DNA from: Hirudinaria manillensis
Taxonomy: Eukaryota; Annelida; Clitellata; Hirudinida; Hirudinidae
Assembly: GCA_034509925.1 (NCBI GenBank)
Contig: CM067533.1
Location: forward strand, 5,448,035-5,512,034
Direction: 5' to 3'
Length of the DNA: 64,000 nucleotides
This document shows, one piece after another, positions 59,988 through 64,000 of the stretch. Below the pieces are notes generated by a model. It searched no databases. It had not been told where the DNA came from and saw only the letters and a list, made by a program, of their open reading frames with translations. Within the stretch, counting starts at the first letter, position 1. Every line of letters begins with the position of its first letter. The position numbers and the translations under genes are program-made.

Positions 59988-61491
59988 ATGGTCATAAGGT
60001 TACTTAAATCTTTGTTTCTGCTCTTGGCTCTGACATGTTCCATTTCGTTCCAACAGTCAAGTAATGAGTTTTCTGATATTATTTATCATTTCTTGTCAGT
60101 CTTAAAATACATAACATTTGGTTTAATTGTTAAGATAAATGTAAGAATGTCATTATCGTCACAAACGCGGTTGCGGAAGGCACTGAGAAATTGTTGGACA
60201 TCCAAATCTCCTCCGAAGGATGTAAACAGTACTGCCTTTTCAATGGAACGTGTAAAATAGCTTCCTGGGATAGCATTTCCGGAACTTGTTCCATGTACTC
60301 TGGAATTGTGAAGAAGATTTCTTCCGTAGAAGATTCCGAGACCTACATGATTTCAGAAGATAATTCTTGTTAGTATTACTTATCTGTTAAGGATCAAAAT
60401 GTGAATTTGTGTTGTTCCCCAAATATCAGGGATAAATGGCTAACGGTCTCAATTTTATTTTGTAATTTGTGAATGATGAATTTGTCATATAGAACATTCA
60501 TTTCATAATAATTACTTCATACGAATTAATATCTAAAACATTACAGACTTTTAAAATTAGGGTTACAGATAAATTCTGATGAAAAGTCGTATGTTAATGA
60601 ATTATATGTTTGCCTCCCGTAGGTACATGTAGCAATTCCAATGCCAACGAATGGAGCCCAATCGAATCCGCGGTGTCGATTAAAAGAATGGCTTTGGAGC
60701 CAATAAACACGACGGATATAACGAGATGTGTGGAGGAAAGTTTGAGATTAAACAGTGGTTTTGTATTTGACTTCGGCGCTCCTCCGAAATGTTTTCGAAT
60801 CACGGGATATGGGACTAGCAACAACATCTTCTCACAACTAACGTATATTTACTTGAAAGACAATATTTTCTTTTCTCAATGTTCAGTGAATTCAAACGGG
60901 TTCACGCCACCACCAAGTAACAAGTTTACCTCTTGATAGAATTGATTCTTGTTGCATTATGAATTTTTATAAATTGATTTGAATTGGGCGGTTTCTCTAG
61001 AGAATAAACATACGTTTAAACAATTTCGACCTGATTAATTCGTAATGAAAATGTGCAATCCTTATTTTCCTCCCTATTCTCTTTTTTAAGATCCACCAAA
61101 TCATGATCCAACCACAACTTTGTCTTCCTTCCAGGCACAAATGCTACGATGGGGTGAGTTTTATCCAATAATTTCTTAACACTTGAAATTCCAAATGATA
61201 TGTTCTTTAGATTATCGTCCTCTGGCGTTGAGGCCAGCTTACATAGTCCTTGTGGGTCTTGGAGGAGCTTGCCTGTTGATGACGGGAGTGGCCGTGCTGG
61301 CTCTTTGTCAGGGAAAGTTAGGGGGTGGCGGTAGAACGAGCAGAAAGATGAATTACTCCGAAGGTAGTACGGAACCGGTCGAAGTTCACAACCACGCGTA
61401 CGACAGCGAGGCAAAAATTCCTGACGAAAGCGTTGATTTAACTCTCCCTCAGCAAGGAGAATATTACGACAGAACGGAAGTAATGGACTGA
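59988..61491 (+). CDS. predicted type I membrane protein with PAN/apple-like cysteine segment (4 exons)
   Basis: Exons about 59988-60060, 60136-60365, 60622-60916 and 61210-61491 join in phase to about 293 residues. Signal peptide: MVIRLLKSLFLLLALTCSIS. The first ectodomain part (EGCKQYCLFNGTCKIASWDS, GTCSMYSG) has the Cys spacing of a short PAN/apple-like module, with N-glycosylation site NGT. The second (SAVSIKRMALEPINTTDITR, PKCFRITGYG) is unrecognised. A single transmembrane helix (AYIVLVGLGGACLLMTGVAV) precedes a Gly-rich basic stop-transfer (GKLGGGGRTSRK) and a cytoplasmic tail of about 55 residues with several tyrosines, ending YYDRTEVMD. The architecture suits a surface receptor or adhesion molecule. 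I cannot name a family. It resembles the 22.9-24.4 kb gene in plan only. Confidence 0.72.
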
Positions 61492-64000
61492 AGAGATATT
61501 TCTAGTTGCAATATTTGATGATGTACGACTTGTGTACATCACTTTACACTTCTCGTTCGTCTTTCTGCCAAAGATCTTGTTTTTTAATCACTTTTTGAAA
61601 TGATGCCTGTGCATAAAAATTAGAATAATTATAACATAATTTTGCGTGAAGGTTCAAACACAATACCATGCTTCTAGATTAAATGCTTAAATTAAAACAA
61701 GTGCCTAAGTATGAAATTTAAACATTTAAACTGTTTATTGGTGCTTTTTGAATAAAATATTATATAAATCCAATTGCAAAGGATTGACTACAAAGTGTTA
61801 ATAAACTTTAGACTTACGAAGCACAAGAATTGTGAAGCATCACGAGGAAAGAATAGAACAAGCTGGTTCCCTTAACTTAAGACATTTTTAACTTTAAATT
61901 TAACTTTAAAGACATTTTTGCTTAAAATTTTAAGTGGAAAATTATTATAAATTTAAATAAAAAATCTCTTCAATTGAATCGACTTAGTTTGTTAACAATT
62001 ATTGATCAGATGAATAAAGAAATTGGGTCGATGGTAGTTTCAACTTGTAATTCTATACCTGAACAGAACATGGCTGAACAGAAGTCGCTCAATAAATTAA
62101 CTTTTAACTATTTCATAGGCTTGAAAATCTCTCGATTTCTACATGAACTCCGCCCATCAATAGGCAAACAACCTTTAATAATTAAGATTTAATTATAACA
62201 ACTCAATTAATGATCCAATTCAATTGGACGATAACGTGGAATTTGATTCACCATAGTAAACAGTTGAAATTAAAAACAATTTTCTCTTTGAATTTTTCCG
62301 AAACTCTTCCGAAACCAAAAATCACTTCCAAGTTCAGAGATTGATTTTATGGAATCCATTGTTGTTCACTTCCCCTCAGGTCTTCATTCGAAGGAAAACG
62401 TCGATGAATGGAAACGAATTCATCACCTTTTGTCAGTTTTTAACTTTTAACCAATATAATAAATAAACAAAATATTACAAAACTTAATATTATTTTCATC
62501 TGAAAATCTAAATCTGAACAAAGCTCAAAGTTAACAGCTCCAAAATATTTTTTACAGCTGGAATGTAAGAAAAATACGAGTAAGCTACCAATTTATAGCC
62601 GCATGCTGGAGGTGTATTCCTTTCTTGTATTCGTTTGGAAATTTTTTAAAAACCATTACTTAAGGCAAGCCAAGTCGGTCCTCGAATATTTCGAATATTA
62701 AGTTCTCGGCAAATATTAATTTCAAAATGTAATGGCAAATAGATTTCTTTATCAGCGGAGAATCGTTTGTCGTTTCAACCTATTAATTCGTAAATTAATT
62801 ATTTAATTCGTATATTTATTAACTCCTATTAATTATTATTTATTTAATTAATTCGTATTAATTATTAATACGACAATTCTGAGAAATGAACTTTTCCTAA
62901 TAATTATCGGAGTTGAACATTAAGATTTAAAACCTAAATTCTGTTTCATTTGTTTGATGATCATATAAGCTGGAAAACAAAATCTAATTTTACTAAATAA
63001 TCTTAAAAGTATATAAATTAATCTTTGTTATCAATTGATAATCAATTGCCTGAAAAAATACATGCCCAAATCACTGGATGTTTTCACGTAGAAGCGAGCA
63101 CTCCCACATTTTTCAGCCAAACACCTGGTTGATTCTGATACGAAAGGAAAAAAAGCAGGCCATCAACAATCATATAAGTTAAATTTGCTTCCCTTCAAAC
63201 TTGTAATAATTTTAAAAATCTGATCAACTCCACAGATGTAAATGAATTATAAGCAGCAAAACATTACGTTTATGATCGTAAAATGCTTGCGAACGGCAAT
63301 GAGATTGCTCTAGAGAGTAAAATAAAAACTAAATCAAAGTATTGAAAAAGTAGTCAAGCAGTCAGAAGTAGGTAAACGTTTTTCATTTCAGTTTATCTGA
63401 TTTATTTTGATGCGATATTGGCATTTGTATTTGTGTTATTGAAGCGTTTCACACTCGTGAAAAATTCCATTTGATAATTAAATCGATAAAACCACCCTTC
63501 CAACCCCCAAAAAAAAAATCTAAAACGAGGGCGCTAAACAAACCTCCTGCTAATCTGAGAAGATGTCTTTGCAGCTGTACATACGAATGAAACGTGTCCA
63601 GAAAAGTCATGATGAGAATTGAGTGCGGCATTCCCTTGTTTACAAATTGCCGGCTTGTCCTATCCTGCTATCCCGTCTCGGGGTCTCCACCAAAAATGAG
63701 AAAGTCCGAAGCCTTATTGCTTATCGACTTCACGGACTTCACGACCCCAACCTCTAAGAGAGAATCATCCAACCAATCCGAGCACTAATTGAGAGCATAT
63801 AAACTCCTTTTTAAGCAAACACCTTTGTTGTGCAGATAAATCCTCACTTCGTTCCTTCAGTGTATATCAGCATTTTTATTATTTGCTAATTGTATTTTTT
63901 ATTCTTTTATTTTCTGTTTCAGTTTTTTTTTTTATTGTTTCCTTATGGATTGATACCTTGGAAGAAAACCGCATTTGAATATCCCCATGAATCTAACACG
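61492..64000. other. intergenic, about 2.5 kb
   Basis: AT-rich with TTAATTAATT-type tracts near 62780-62880. Possible short minus-strand coding segments at about 63052-63134 and 63530-63640 are not strong enough to call. Confidence 0.4.

Noticed and set aside
63052..63640. Minus-strand segments faintly like a small GTPase (CLAEKCGSARFYVKTSSDLG) and a neighbouring exon-like stretch
   Set aside because: Too short, no nucleotide-binding motifs seen nearby; could be chance.

Overview
This window is nuclear DNA from an invertebrate animal. It is AT-rich and nearly every gene is split by many introns with GT..AG boundaries. The gene set (formin-like FMNL, a BET protein with an ET domain, NAA60, RNF185, TTLL4) is that of a metazoan. 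Short degenerate TTAGGG-like arrays agree with this. I cannot place the phylum from the sequence alone. Exon boundaries below were read by eye from splice signals plus family similarity and may be off by a few bases.

Layout. 0.7-5 kb (-): tubulin polyglutamylase TTLL4-like gene, head-to-head with a large formin-like (FMNL/FRL) gene at 6.5-20.6 kb (+), about 29 coding exons, whose introns hold many microsatellites and minisatellites. 22.9-24.4 kb (-): unrecognised type I membrane protein. 26.1-26.7 kb (-): small unrecognised protein. 27.6-28.6 kb (+): N-terminal acetyltransferase NAA60. 29.8-31.2 kb (-): ER E3 ligase RNF185. 31.6-32.8 kb (-): exons of an unrecognised PHD-finger protein. 34.3-37.8 kb (-): secreted CAP/SCP protein with a hydrophobic C-terminus. 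40.8-46.1 kb (-): full BET bromodomain gene (BRD2/3/4 type). 49.4-50.1 kb (-): single-exon TFIIF-beta (RAP30). 50.8-55.7 kb (-): single-exon RNA polymerase II largest subunit (RPB1) with a very short, degenerate CTD. 56.4-56.9 kb: telomere-like repeats, CACCAT repeats and the 3' end of a pogo/Tigger-like DNA transposon. 57.6-59.5 kb (-): shortened, diverged second BET gene lacking bromodomain 1 and half of bromodomain 2. 60-61.5 kb (+): type I membrane protein. The rest is intergenic.

The most striking region is 49-59.5 kb. Two core RNA polymerase II genes, RPB1 and TFIIF-beta, are intronless in a neighbourhood where all other recognisable conserved genes are intron-rich. They lie next to each other on one strand, between a complete BET gene and a truncated BET copy on the same strand. 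RPB1 keeps the catalytic centre and trigger-loop histidine but has only about 125 residues of CTD, with two perfect heptads. TFIIF-beta has AATAAA followed by an A-tract, as a processed retrocopy would. My inference is a diverged, possibly specialised (for example germline or stage-specific) Pol II transcription module built from retroposed and duplicated genes. The alternative is that these are the organism's only copies and its CTD has degenerated.
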